Below, one piece after another: positions 33,507 through 43,473 of a DNA stretch of 64,000 nucleotides. The notes beneath the pieces are model-generated. The model was not told the DNA's origin, did no database searches, and was given only the letters and a program-made list of their open reading frames with translations. The stretch is from Deinococcus metalli. Its GTDB lineage: Bacteria > Deinococcota > Deinococci > Deinococcales > Deinococcaceae. The stretch spans positions 1 to 64,000 of the forward strand of contig NZ_JACHFK010000011.1 of assembly GCF_014201805.1 (NCBI RefSeq), read 5' to 3'. How positions within the stretch are numbered: position 1 is the first letter of the stretch; every line of letters begins with the position of its first letter. Made by a program: the position numbers and the translations under genes.

Positions 33507-34151
33507 GTGAGCGCCCTGCCCGCCCTGGCCACGCCCATGCCCGAGCGCACCAAGTCGCGGCTGCTGGAACTCGTCAAGCGCCACGGCCCGCTCACCGCGC
33601 AGGACCTCGCGCAGCGGCTGGATGTCAGTGTTCCCGCCGCCCGCCGCCACCTGAGCGACCTGCGGGAGCAGGAGCTGATCGTGTGCCGCACCGAGCGGCC
33701 CGGCGGGCGTGGCCGGCCCCAGCACGTCTTCACCCTCACCGACCGCGGCGAGGCCGCTTTTCCGAAGACCTACTCCACCCTGTGCGTGGACGTGCTGCGC
33801 CACATCGAGGCGCTGTTTGGCGAAGGCGCGGTGCTGCGCGTGCTGGACGCCCGGAATGTCGAGGTGGCGGGCCGGCTGGAGCGCGAGCTGCCGCGCAGCA
33901 TGCCGCTGGGGGAACGCGTGCGGGCCCTCGCCGCGCGCCTGGACGAGCAGGGCTTTGACACCGAGGTCGAGCAGGATGGCGACGTGTGGTACCTGGTGGA
34001 GCGCAACTGCCCGAACCTGACGGTCGCCCGGCAGTACCCGCAGCTGTGCGGTTCGGAACTGAGCCTCTACACGCAGGTGCTGGACGTGCCGGTGCACCGT
34101 GACCGCCGCATCGCCTGCGGGCAGGGCATCTGCCGCTACCGCATCGGCTGA
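33507..34151 (+). CDS. Winged-helix regulator with C-terminal cysteine cluster (SufR-like)
   Basis: 214 residues from GTG 33507, which has AGAGG 6 nt upstream. N-terminal winged helix (LLELVKRHGPLTAQDLAQRL, SVPAARRHLSDL, PQHVFTLTDRGE). The C-terminal half has four cysteines, Cys168, Cys181, Cys204 and Cys209 (NCPN, LCGS, ACGQGIC), the kind of arrangement that ligates an Fe-S cluster in SufR, the repressor of Fe-S assembly genes. Its place just after mrp supports a role in Fe-S homeostasis; cluster binding is inferred. The exact spacing (C-x12-C-x22-C-x4-C) differs from the classic SufR description as I remember it. Confidence 0.82.
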   Translation: MSALPALATPMPERTKSRLLELVKRHGPLTAQDLAQRLDVSVPAARRHLSDLREQELIVCRTERPGGRGRPQHVFTLTDRGEAAFPKTYSTLCVDVLRHIEALFGEGAVLRVLDARNVEVAGRLERELPRSMPLGERVRALAARLDEQGFDTEVEQDGDVWYLVERNCPNLTVARQYPQLCGSELSLYTQVLDVPVHRDRRIACGQGICRYRIG

Positions 34152-34170
34152 GCGCTGCCTGTTTCCCGCC

Positions 34171-34767
34171 ATGACCGCGCCGCTGCCCACCGCCATTGAC
34201 CGTTCCCGTCCACTGAACTCGGTGGTCGCGTGGCCGCCCGCCGTGCTGGACACCTGGATGCGCCGGCTGCAGCAGGAACTGGGCGTCTCGGGCTTCGGCG
34301 CGCCGCACCTGAACCTGCGCGCGCCCTTCCAGACGCCGCTGGACACCCCGGACCTGGTGGCGGCCCTGCGCGCCGCGCTGCGCCACCAGCCGGCCTTCGA
34401 GGTGCGCCTGCGCGGCTGGAAGCGGCTGCCCGGCGTGATCTTCCTGGAGTGCGAGCCGGACCCGCCCCTGCTGCGCGCCCACGACCTGCTGCTGTCGGTC
34501 GGTCCCAGCACCCGCGCCGCCTACGACGGCGCCGAGTACCGCCCGCACCTGACCCTCGCGCTGGGCGTGCTGGCGTGGGGCGCCGATCTGCTGTGGGACG
34601 CCGTGCAGGGACGCACGCCGCCCGTCAGCGCGTTTACCGTGGAGGCCCTGAGCCTGACCCGCGAGTCGCGCGGCGAGGTGCAGGAACTCCACACCTTTCC
34701 CCTCCGGGGAGCGGACGCCGCGGCTGGTCCGTTCCCGGCCGGGGGCGTGGGCGCCGCGCCGCATTGA
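34171..34767 (+). CDS. 2H phosphoesterase / 2'-5' RNA ligase-like protein
   Basis: 198 residues. The two catalytic His-x-(Thr/Asn) motifs of the 2H superfamily are HLN at 46-48 and HLT at 126-128 (EYRPHLTLALG), about 80 residues apart as expected, and flanked by hydrophobic strands (VIFLECEPDPPL, VSAFTVEALSLTRES). Such enzymes cleave or join 2',5' or cyclic phosphodiesters in RNA. It begins 19 bp after the SufR-like gene in the same direction, so it is probably in the same operon. First His motif has Asn rather than Thr/Ser. Confidence 0.8.
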   Translation: MTAPLPTAIDRSRPLNSVVAWPPAVLDTWMRRLQQELGVSGFGAPHLNLRAPFQTPLDTPDLVAALRAALRHQPAFEVRLRGWKRLPGVIFLECEPDPPLLRAHDLLLSVGPSTRAAYDGAEYRPHLTLALGVLAWGADLLWDAVQGRTPPVSAFTVEALSLTRESRGEVQELHTFPLRGADAAAGPFPAGGVGAAPH

Positions 34768-34911
34768 CCCGCCGCGTGACTGCTCTGGCGTGATCCCGGC
34801 CGGTTGGGTGTGGCATCCCCCCCCGATGGGCGGATCATGAGACATTTCCCCGTCTTCATCTTCAGACCGTGATGACTCTGTCACACGGTTGTCAGGATGC
34901 TGGACAGCAAG

Positions 34912-36681
34912 ATGAACACACCGGATGCCGATGTGAACGGACGCCGAAGCCCCGGCCGACGACTGCGCTTCCCGCGGGTCCCGGCGGCGCGGCGCGAGCA
35001 GGGGAGCACGGCCATCGTCACGGTGCTGATGACCGGCATGGTGCTCACGACCGTGATCGCGGCGACCACCCAGGTCAGCCTCGGCGCTCGCCGCAGCGCC
35101 GCCGACGACGCCACCAGCGCGCGCATGCTGCTCGGCGCCGAGTCCGGCATGGCCCGCTTCCTCGACTGCACGCGCGTGGGCCTGTACCTGGGCACCCCCG
35201 TGAACGCCGCCACGCTGGACGCCGCCCTGCTGGGCATCCCGTGCTCGTCTGGGACGCTCAAGACCTTCCTGGTCACGGGCGCCACGGTCACCATGAAGAT
35301 CGTGCGGACGGTGCCCGCCACCTTCACCAGCGTCAGCGACCTGACGGCGGTGGACGTGACCGCCACGTCCACGAACGGCACGAACCGCAGCAGCGTCACC
35401 CAGCGCTTCACGGTCTCGCGGCTGAACCTGCCCAGAATCACCGTGCCCGGCGCGGTCACGTCGTATCCGGGCGTGGACCTGAACGGCAACGCCTCGATCG
35501 GCGGCGCCGATGTCAGCCTGCCGGACAGCGCCGTGTACTCCTCGTTCCTGTCGCTCAAGCGCCTGTCGCCCCTCAGCCTGACGGAGGGCACGCCGGTGGT
35601 GATGGACAGCAGTGCCAGCAACGCCCGGCTGCTGCGGTCGCTGCTCCCGGGGTCGTACGTGCGGATGCCGCTGGTGTCCAGCGTGACGGGGCTGGCGGGC
35701 GCCACCTCGCCCATCGGCACCTTCCGGGTGGAGGCCACGGATTCGGCCGCGCAGACCGTCACGCTGACGCCCACCAGCCTGCCCGGCTCGCTGCTCACCC
35801 CGTTCCTGCCGCTCACGACCGGCGCGGACCTGGTGCTCAACGCCCTGACCGCCGTCAGCGCCACCAGCATGACCGTGAACAACAGCGAGACCTTCGTGCA
35901 GGGTGACCGCGTCTCGGTGACCCTGGGCGTGCCCGCCGTGACGTACACGGCGACCGTGTCGGCCATGCCCACCACCGCCATGACGGGTTCCACCACGACC
36001 AGCACGACCTTCGCGGTCACGGGCTGGTCGCCGGCCCAGCCGCCCTCCGCGGCCCTGACAGGCTTCCGCCTGGGCCAGCCCGTGTCGAAATCCACCCTGG
36101 GCGTGGTCACGGCCGGCACCTTCAACCCGGGCAAGGACACCCCGGTGGGCGGCGTCATGCAGCTGGCGAGCACGTCCATCGTGCCCAGCCCCCTGAACGA
36201 CACGCTGTTCACCAAGACCTTCGGCACCACCCCGGACGGCCTCAAGAGTGTGGCCCGCGTTCTGGACGAATCGCAGTTCTCGGCCGCCGGCCGGACGGTC
36301 TCGGGCGTGACGTGGCTGGATTCCACCACGCACTCGATCAACCTGAACTCCAACCCGAAACTCAACGGCACGGGCGTGCTGGTCGTGGACGGCGACCTGA
36401 CCATCAACCAGACGCAGACCAGCACCTGCGACATGAGCGGCCTGCTGTACGTGCGTGGCAACCTGCGCATCCAGGGCAACCTGCAGCTGTGCGGCGCCAT
36501 CGTGGTGGAGGGCAGCGTGCTCGACGCCAACGACCAGGTGGTCGCCATCGACTCCACCGACACCTCCTTCCTTGGCACCGGCCGCAAGATCCAGTACGAC
36601 GCCAAGGTGCTCTACGACATCACCCAGGGCACCGGCCGCCTAGCCTTCACCCCCCAGAGCGGCACGTGGAGGCAGCAGTGA
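34912..36681 (+). CDS. Type IV pilus-associated exported protein (ComZ/PilX-like position)
   Basis: 589 residues. A basic N-terminus (RRLRFPRVPAARREQ) precedes GSTAIVTVLMTGMVLTTVIA, a hydrophobic segment resembling a prepilin or PilX-type signal without the consensus Glu5. The rest is a Thr/Ser/Val-rich beta-structured exported region ending with a PilX/bactofilin-like repeat (GVLVVDGDLTIN, GLLYVRGNLRIQGNLQLCGA). It opens an operon of three pseudopilins with 4-bp overlaps. In Thermus the large protein ComZ accompanies minor pilins in competence pili, and I infer a similar role. An ATG five codons upstream (34897) is an alternative start. Confidence 0.75.
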   Translation: MNTPDADVNGRRSPGRRLRFPRVPAARREQGSTAIVTVLMTGMVLTTVIAATTQVSLGARRSAADDATSARMLLGAESGMARFLDCTRVGLYLGTPVNAATLDAALLGIPCSSGTLKTFLVTGATVTMKIVRTVPATFTSVSDLTAVDVTATSTNGTNRSSVTQRFTVSRLNLPRITVPGAVTSYPGVDLNGNASIGGADVSLPDSAVYSSFLSLKRLSPLSLTEGTPVVMDSSASNARLLRSLLPGSYVRMPLVSSVTGLAGATSPIGTFRVEATDSAAQTVTLTPTSLPGSLLTPFLPLTTGADLVLNALTAVSATSMTVNNSETFVQGDRVSVTLGVPAVTYTATVSAMPTTAMTGSTTTSTTFAVTGWSPAQPPSAALTGFRLGQPVSKSTLGVVTAGTFNPGKDTPVGGVMQLASTSIVPSPLNDTLFTKTFGTTPDGLKSVARVLDESQFSAAGRTVSGVTWLDSTTHSINLNSNPKLNGTGVLVVDGDLTINQTQTSTCDMSGLLYVRGNLRIQGNLQLCGAIVVEGSVLDANDQVVAIDSTDTSFLGTGRKIQYDAKVLYDITQGTGRLAFTPQSGTWRQQ

Positions 36682-37121
36682 GGCGGAGTGCGCGTCAGGG
36701 CTACACGCTGCTCGAACTGCTGATCGCCCTGACGGTCCTGGCCCTGGTGCTGGGCATGGCCGTGCCGGCGTACCTGCGCTATCTCGCCAGCCTGGAAACG
36801 GCGCAGGTCGCCGGTGCGTACCAGCAGCAGCTCGAGGCCGCGCGCGGCCTGGCCCGGCGCGGTCAGCAGGTGCGCCTGAGCGTGGTGGCCGGGAGCGGCG
36901 CCGCGACCGTCGAGACCTACGCGTCGGGCACGTGGTCGACCGTGAACACGTACGCGCTGGGCAACGCGCGGGCCAGCGCCGCCACCAGCGTGACCATCTA
37001 CCCGCCCTACGGCACCCTCGACCGGGCGCCGGTGTCCGTGACCTTCGCGTCCAGCCGCACCAGCGCCGTGACCCGCACCGTGCGCCTCATCAGCCTGATG
37101 GGCAAGAGCGTGACTCCATGA
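36678..37121 (+). CDS. Prepilin-like protein (GspH/FimT type)
   Basis: 147 residues. Class III signal with prepilin peptidase site: ARQG then YTLLELLIALTVLALVLGMA, with the conserved Glu at position 5 of the mature form. The mature part is short and beta-rich, as in GspH/FimT minor pilins. GTG 36678 overlaps the preceding stop (GTGA) and has TGGAGG 5 nt upstream. Assembled into the tip of a type IV pilus or competence pseudopilus. Confidence 0.88.
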   Translation: MRRSARQGYTLLELLIALTVLALVLGMAVPAYLRYLASLETAQVAGAYQQQLEAARGLARRGQQVRLSVVAGSGAATVETYASGTWSTVNTYALGNARASAATSVTIYPPYGTLDRAPVSVTFASSRTSAVTRTVRLISLMGKSVTP

Positions 37122-37543
37122 CTACTTCCTCCCCGATGTCCACCACCCAGGGCTTCACACTCGTCGAGATGCTGGTCGCGATCGCGCTGCTGGCCGTCAT
37201 CATGGTCGCCACGGCAGGTGCGCTGCCCAGCCTGACCCGCGTGAACCAGACCAGCAGCCAGGACCAGCGGGCAGTGCTGCTGATGCGCGCCGCGTTCGAG
37301 CAGGCCCGCCAGCAGCTCGACGCCAACTTCGACCGCACCACCCTGAGCCTCAGCCTGACCGGCAACGGCGAGGGCGGCGTGACCTGCAACGCGCCCACCA
37401 TGACCACACTGCGCTCGGGCACCATCGGCGTCAGCACCGTCCAGCGGCCCATGCTGATCCAGGTGAACATCTCCTGCCGCCTGGGCAGCGGCACCGCCGC
37501 CCCGGTCCGCACCTACGCGGTGGACGTCGCGAGGCCCGGATGA
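37118..37543 (+). CDS. Prepilin-like protein (PilV/GspI type)
   Basis: 141 residues. Prepilin motif TTQG then FTLVEMLVAIALLAVIMVAT, with Glu5. The mature region has two Cys (VTCNAP, ISCRLG) that could form a disulfide. The start overlaps the previous stop as ATGA. Size and order suggest the GspI/PilV slot of a minor pilin complex. Confidence 0.88.
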   Translation: MTTSSPMSTTQGFTLVEMLVAIALLAVIMVATAGALPSLTRVNQTSSQDQRAVLLMRAAFEQARQQLDANFDRTTLSLSLTGNGEGGVTCNAPTMTTLRSGTIGVSTVQRPMLIQVNISCRLGSGTAAPVRTYAVDVARPG

Positions 37544-38262
37544 AGCGCGCGGCCGGCTTCACGCTGGTGGAACTGCTGGTCGCCATGGCGATCTTCGCGG
37601 TCGTGACCATCGCCGCGCTCCAGCTCCAGGGCAGCAGCACGCAGCTCAGCGGCGCGCAGATCAGCCAGGCGCAGCGCCTTCAGACCCTCAGCGACACCAG
37701 CGGCTACCTCGCGGACCAGATCCGCGCGGGCGCCGGCGTGTACACGGGCCAGACCCTGCCGGACGGGGTGGGCGGCAGCAGCGCGTGCACGCCCAGCGGG
37801 GCGCAGCCGTGCGTGGCGGTGCTCGTGCCGGTCACGCAGCCCCTGACGTGCACCACCGACCCCAGCACCGTGATCGCGTGGCGCCTGCACGAATTCCGGT
37901 ATGTGCCGCGCTCCAGCCTACCCGCCGCGTACAAGGGGGGCGGTTTGCAGGACGGAGACGCATACGGTCTGCTGGAGGTGCGGATCAGCGATCCCGCGAA
38001 CCCCGCCCCGGCCCCCGGCGTGTGCGGCACCGAGCACGCGACCGCGCCGACCAGCGTCGCGGCGTACCAGACCAGCACCAGCTACGTGGTCGCGCCGCTC
38101 GCGGATGACCTGACGGTCACGGCTGGCAGCGCCCCCTTTGCCTTCGACGCGAGCACGAACATCGTGACGCTGCGCCTGCAGTCTGCGAGCCGCACGCAGG
38201 GCAAGCTGAGTCTGACCCCGGCCACGCCCTACGAACTCCAGGTCAAGATCCGCAACAAGTGA
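37540..38262 (+). CDS. Prepilin-like protein (PilW/GspJ type)
   Basis: 240 residues. Prepilin motif KRAAG then FTLVELLVAMAIFAVVTIAA with Glu5, followed by a long helix (QAQRLQTLSDTSGYLADQIR) and a beta domain with four Cys (ACTPSGAQPC, LTCTT, GVCGTEH). Length fits PilW/GspJ. The start overlaps the previous stop as ATGA; a strong terminator follows at 38273. The four genes from 34912 form one coupled unit. Confidence 0.88.
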   Translation: MKRAAGFTLVELLVAMAIFAVVTIAALQLQGSSTQLSGAQISQAQRLQTLSDTSGYLADQIRAGAGVYTGQTLPDGVGGSSACTPSGAQPCVAVLVPVTQPLTCTTDPSTVIAWRLHEFRYVPRSSLPAAYKGGGLQDGDAYGLLEVRISDPANPAPAPGVCGTEHATAPTSVAAYQTSTSYVVAPLADDLTVTAGSAPFAFDASTNIVTLRLQSASRTQGKLSLTPATPYELQVKIRNK

Positions 38263-38272
38263 GCGCAATGGT

Positions 38273-38303
38273 CGCGCCCGCCCCAGTCTTCGGGGCGGGC
38301 GCG
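38273..38303. terminator. Strong terminator between the pilin operon and DAHP synthase gene
   Basis: A perfect 12-bp GC stem (38273-38284 with 38292-38303) with a 7-nt loop lies in the 57-bp gap between convergent stops. Confidence 0.75.
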
Positions 38304-38319
38304 GTCCTCTGCACCGGGA

Positions 38320-39408
<1,089 letters not shown>

Positions 39409-39650
39409 GCTGCGCAGTCTAGTTAAGCGCATGGAGGGCGGAACGCACCGTACTAGTCAAATGTAAAGAGTTGTCCACCTGTGCTTCAGCCCACACATCA
39501 CGCTTTCGCCGTCTGGGCGCGCGACCAGCATCTACGGTCACCGGATTGGTAAGCACCGGGAACGCGCGTTGGAAACGTTCCCATTCCGGTACGGCGGGCT
39601 GACCCGAATGGCGCTCTGGTGCAGACCTCACGCCCTGAAAAGGGCGCGGA

Positions 39651-40055
<405 letters not shown>

Positions 40056-40125
40056 GCCCGCAGGCTAGCGCCGCCACACGTGAACGGGGGAGGACACGCG
40101 GCCCTCCCCCAGAGCCGCGCCGTGC

Positions 40126-40899
40126 TCAGACGTCGCGGCGGTCGAAGGCGAAGATACTCATCAGCCCGAAGCCCAGCGTGTAGATCAGCAGCAGGATCAG
40201 CGGCTGCGTGATGTCGCCCTGCTGCGCGTACAACCCCAGGTGCGACGTCAGCAGGATGCGCTGAATGGTCTCCGGGAACACCACCAGCAGCCGCATCAGG
40301 ATCAGGGTGGCGAAGGTCGCCAAGGCGGCCGCGGCGGTGTTCAGATACAGCACGCCGTACAGCAGCGACAGCGCCGCGATGGGCATCAGCGCCACGCCCG
40401 CCAGGGCCGCGCCGCGCACGACCTCCGCGAAGGCCGCGCCGCCCGACAGCTGCCCCACGCCCACGAACAGCCCCGGCCCCAGGCCCGTGCCGCCCAGGAA
40501 GGTCCCGAAGCCCAGCGGGATGCCGGCCAGCAGCGAGCCGGTCACGGTGGTGATCAGCAGGATGAAGGGGTAGGTCAGCGCCACGATCAGCTTGCTGGCG
40601 ATCACCTTCGTGCGGTTCACCGGGCGCAGCAGCAGCGGCGCGAGCGTGCCCTGCGCGACCTCCGCGCCGATCATCTCGGCGACCGTGAGGGCGATGAACA
40701 GCGGCAGCAGGTACTGGATGGTCACGCCGATACTCACCGCCGGGAGCTGCCACCCGCTGATCAGGTTCACGCGGATCAGGGCGCTCAGCCGCGGCGCGAA
40801 GGCCCACACCAGCGGCAGCAGGAAGGTCACCAGCAGCGCCAGCTTCACGCTCCGCGCGCCGAACAGCTTGCGGTACTCCAGCGCCAGCAGGGTCAGCAT
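40126..40899 (-). CDS. ABC-2 type transporter permease
   Basis: 257 residues with six hydrophobic segments. Family features include an N-terminal [19 protein letters not shown], typical of ABC-2 permeases, and [23 protein letters not shown] after the second helix. GGAGG lies 5 nt before the ATG. It follows the ATPase gene at 40952-41896 by 52 bp and is the membrane half of that exporter. Confidence 0.9.
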   Translation of the reverse strand: MLTLLALEYRKLFGARSVKLALLVTFLLPLVWAFAPRLSALIRVNLISGWQLPAVSIGVTIQYLLPLFIALTVAEMIGAEVAQGTLAPLLLRPVNRTKVIASKLIVALTYPFILLITTVTGSLLAGIPLGFGTFLGGTGLGPGLFVGVGQLSGGAAFAEVVRGAALAGVALMPIAALSLLYGVLYLNTAAAALATFATLILMRLLVVFPETIQRILLTSHLGLYAQQGDITQPLILLLIYTLGFGLMSIFAFDRRDV

Positions 40900-40951
40900 G
40901 GGCGGCCTCCGGGGACGGCGTCGGCGGGCAGGGCTCGGGGCTCGGTCATCA

Positions 40952-41896
40952 TCACGCTTGCTCCACGCGTTCGCGGTAGTACTCGTACAGGTCGAAGTGG
41001 TCGGGACTCGCCTCGAACACCCGGATGCCCTCGGCGCTCAGGTGCGCCAGGGCGTCGGGCACGCGCGACTCGCCGCCCAGGTGCGCGATCGCGTACGGCG
41101 TGCGGGTGCTCACCTTGCGCACGAACGGCAGCCGCTCCAGCACCGCCGCGGCCGCTACCGGATCGTCTACGCGGAAGCGGTACGCGGCCTGCCGGGCGCG
41201 CAGGTCCACGGTGTCCACCAACCGCCCGCCCGTCAGGATGCCGACGGTATGGGCGTACGTGGCGATCTCGCGCAGGTGATGTGTGCTGAGGATCACCGCG
41301 CAGCCGCTGGTCGCCAGGCTGGTCACGATGCGGTGGATCAGGCCGATCCCGAGGGGGTCGAGGCCGCTGGTCGGCTCGTCCAGGATCAGCACCTTCGGCT
41401 CGGCCAGGATGGCGCTGGCCACACCCAGACGCTGACGCTGGCCCAGCGAGTACTCCTGCACGCGGCGGTCGGCCATGCGCGTCAGTTCCAGCAGCGCCAG
41501 CACCTCGCGCAGCCGCTCGCGCCCGATGCGGCGGCCGCCGGGCGCCATGGTGGACAGGTTGGCATGTACCTGCAGGTTCTGCGTGCCGGTCAGCTGCGGG
41601 TAGAACTTCGCGGGCGCCTCGACGACGGCGCCCAGGTACGCGCGGGCCCGCGAGCCGTCCGTGTGGACGTCACGGCCGAGCAGCCGCACCTCGCCGTCGG
41701 TAGGAAAGGCCAGGCCGCTCATGGTGCGGATCAGGGTGGTCTTGCCCGCGCCGTTGGGTCCGGTCAGGGCGTAGACCTCGCCCGCACGGATCGTCATGTG
41801 CACATCTTCAAGGACCGTGCTGGAGCCGTACTTCTTGTACAGGCCGCGCACCTCAACGGCGGGAATCGCCGGTGCGCCAGGTTTCGTCGCCGTCAC
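40952..41896 (-). CDS. ABC-2 type transporter ATPase
   Basis: 314 residues. Walker [11 protein letters not shown]-loop region, signature [10 protein letters not shown], Walker [14 protein letters not shown] and H-loop [10 protein letters not shown]-terminal ~90-residue extension resembles the regulatory tail of DrrA/CcmA-type ATPases. GTG 41896 is 6 nt behind TAGGCT (41908-41903), leaderless. Exports an unknown substrate with the downstream permease. Confidence 0.92.
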   Translation of the reverse strand: MTATKPGAPAIPAVEVRGLYKKYGSSTVLEDVHMTIRAGEVYALTGPNGAGKTTLIRTMSGLAFPTDGEVRLLGRDVHTDGSRARAYLGAVVEAPAKFYPQLTGTQNLQVHANLSTMAPGGRRIGRERLREVLALLELTRMADRRVQEYSLGQRQRLGVASAILAEPKVLILDEPTSGLDPLGIGLIHRIVTSLATSGCAVILSTHHLREIATYAHTVGILTGGRLVDTVDLRARQAAYRFRVDDPVAAAAVLERLPFVRKVSTRTPYAIAHLGGESRVPDALAHLSAEGIRVFEASPDHFDLYEYYRERVEQA

Positions 41897-41952
41897 CCGG
41901 ACAGCCTAACCCAGGAATCTCCACTGAGTTCTTACAATTTTCACACCGGCAC

Positions 41953-41977
41953 CGTGCCCGCAGAGGGCGCGGGCACG
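41953..41977 (-). terminator. Hairpin terminator of the SodC/PQQ operon
   Basis: A perfect 9-bp stem (41953-41961 with 41969-41977), 7-nt loop, about 75 nt past the SodC-fusion stop; an A/T-rich stretch follows on the minus strand. Confidence 0.45.
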
Positions 41978-42053
41978 ACGACCCAGAGCGGATCGCGGTG
42001 CCCGGCGCAGACGACCAGGGGCGCGGCGCGGGACGACACGCGCCGCCCGGCCC

Positions 42054-43472
42054 TCAGAACTTCCTGAAGCGGGTGAGCTTGAAGGGCGTTTCCGGCGTGC
42101 CGCCCTGCAACTTGTTCAGCTGTCCCTGCGTGACCACCAGATCGCTGCCGATGGCCGTGAGGGTGGTGGGGAAGCGCAGGCCGGCCAGCGGCTCCTCGGC
42201 CACCACGCTGCCGCCGGTGTAGTCGGCGTTCAGCGTGACCTTGCTGACCACCTGCTCGGCGTTGCGCGCCACGTACAGGGTGTGGCCGTCCAGTAGCAGG
42301 CCGTCGCCGCGGGTCAGGCCGCCCATCACCCGGCGGACCGCTTTCGTCCGCAGGTCGATGCGCCACAGGTCGCCGGTGTTCAGCTGCACGGCCAGCAGCG
42401 CCCGGCCGTCCGGCGTGGCGACGATGCCGTTGAGGTTGATGCCCGGGCCGTACTTCAGCGGCGTGCCCGCGAGGTCCAGCCACGCGCTGAGCGTCAGGTC
42501 CGGCGTCACGCGGTAGAGCACGGGCCGGGTGGAGTCCGTGACATACACGTTCCCGTCCGGAGCGCGCACCAGATCATTGATGTACGCGTTCGGCGACCTG
42601 GGCGTCTCCAGGATCGCCAGCGGGAAGCCGTCGGGGCTGAGTACGGTCACGGTGCCTGTCGCGCCGCCGGCGACCCACACGCGGCCCTGCGGATCGACTT
42701 TCAGGCCCAGCGCCGAGGTGCGGCCCTGGCCTCCGCCGGGCGCAAAGGTGCGGACGGTGCCGGTGGCGGCGTTCACGGCGTAGATGGTGCCGTTCGCCGC
42801 GCTGCCGGTGTACAGCACGCCCCGCTGGGCGTCGTAGGCCACGCCCTCCGGGAAGTCCTGCGGGCCGGGCAGCGGGTAGTCGCGCACCGTGAAAGCATTG
42901 CGTGTGATCACGCCGCAGCGCTCACGCGCGCCAGTCAGGCCCGCCGGATCGCTCTTGTAGTCGTCGGGTTTGGCGTGCACCACCAGCGAGCGGTTCAGGA
43001 TGCCGGTCGCGCCGCTCAGGCTGAGTTTCGCGGTCGTGAACGTCGCCCGGCCGGTGCCGTCTGCGCCGACCGTCAGCATCGGCAGGTCGCCTCCGTGGCC
43101 GTACCTGTTGCCGGCGGTGGGCGAGTCGTGGTTGCCACTCATGCCCGGGTCGAAGTGCCCGCCCGCGCCGCCGAAGGGCACGATGGTGTTCGTCGCCGCG
43201 TCCACGCCGGGCGTGCAGCGGCCGAAGTCGTGCACGTGCAGGCCGTGCTCGCCGGGCGTGAGGCCCGAAACCTCCACGGTGACGCGCAGTCCGGCGCCCG
43301 CCGGCTCGAAGGTCGCCCGGCCGAGCACCTGCCCGGCGGTGTCCCGCAGCGCCGCCGTGGCGCGCAGCGGCGTGCTGGCCGGCGCCGGCATCGTCATGCC
43401 GTCCATTCCGCCGGCCAGGGCCGCGCCGGTCGCCGCCCCCAGGGCCAGGGCACCCCACACCATCAGCCGCAT
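42054..43472 (-). CDS. Exported Cu/Zn superoxide dismutase fused to a beta-propeller
   Basis: 472 residues. Signal peptide (MRLMVWGALALGAATGAALA), a SodC domain (about 35-190), then an NHL/SMP-30-like propeller (about 200-470). SodC ligands are all visible: HVHDFG, GGHFDPG, YGHGGDLP and VVHAKPDD; Cys residues in GRCTPG and RERCGVI match the structural disulfide. The propeller has repeated blades (GVAYDAQRGVLYTGS, GLKVDPQGRVWVAGG, DLVRAPDGNVYVTDS). GGAGGG lies 7 nt before the ATG. It follows a sugar dehydrogenase gene with a 1-bp gap. SodC converts periplasmic superoxide; the propeller ligand is unknown. The join is continuous, with no frameshift. Confidence 0.87.
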   Translation of the reverse strand: MRLMVWGALALGAATGAALAGGMDGMTMPAPASTPLRATAALRDTAGQVLGRATFEPAGAGLRVTVEVSGLTPGEHGLHVHDFGRCTPGVDAATNTIVPFGGAGGHFDPGMSGNHDSPTAGNRYGHGGDLPMLTVGADGTGRATFTTAKLSLSGATGILNRSLVVHAKPDDYKSDPAGLTGARERCGVITRNAFTVRDYPLPGPQDFPEGVAYDAQRGVLYTGSAANGTIYAVNAATGTVRTFAPGGGQGRTSALGLKVDPQGRVWVAGGATGTVTVLSPDGFPLAILETPRSPNAYINDLVRAPDGNVYVTDSTRPVLYRVTPDLTLSAWLDLAGTPLKYGPGINLNGIVATPDGRALLAVQLNTGDLWRIDLRTKAVRRVMGGLTRGDGLLLDGHTLYVARNAEQVVSKVTLNADYTGGSVVAEEPLAGLRFPTTLTAIGSDLVVTQGQLNKLQGGTPETPFKLTRFRKF

Positions 43473-43473
43473 G

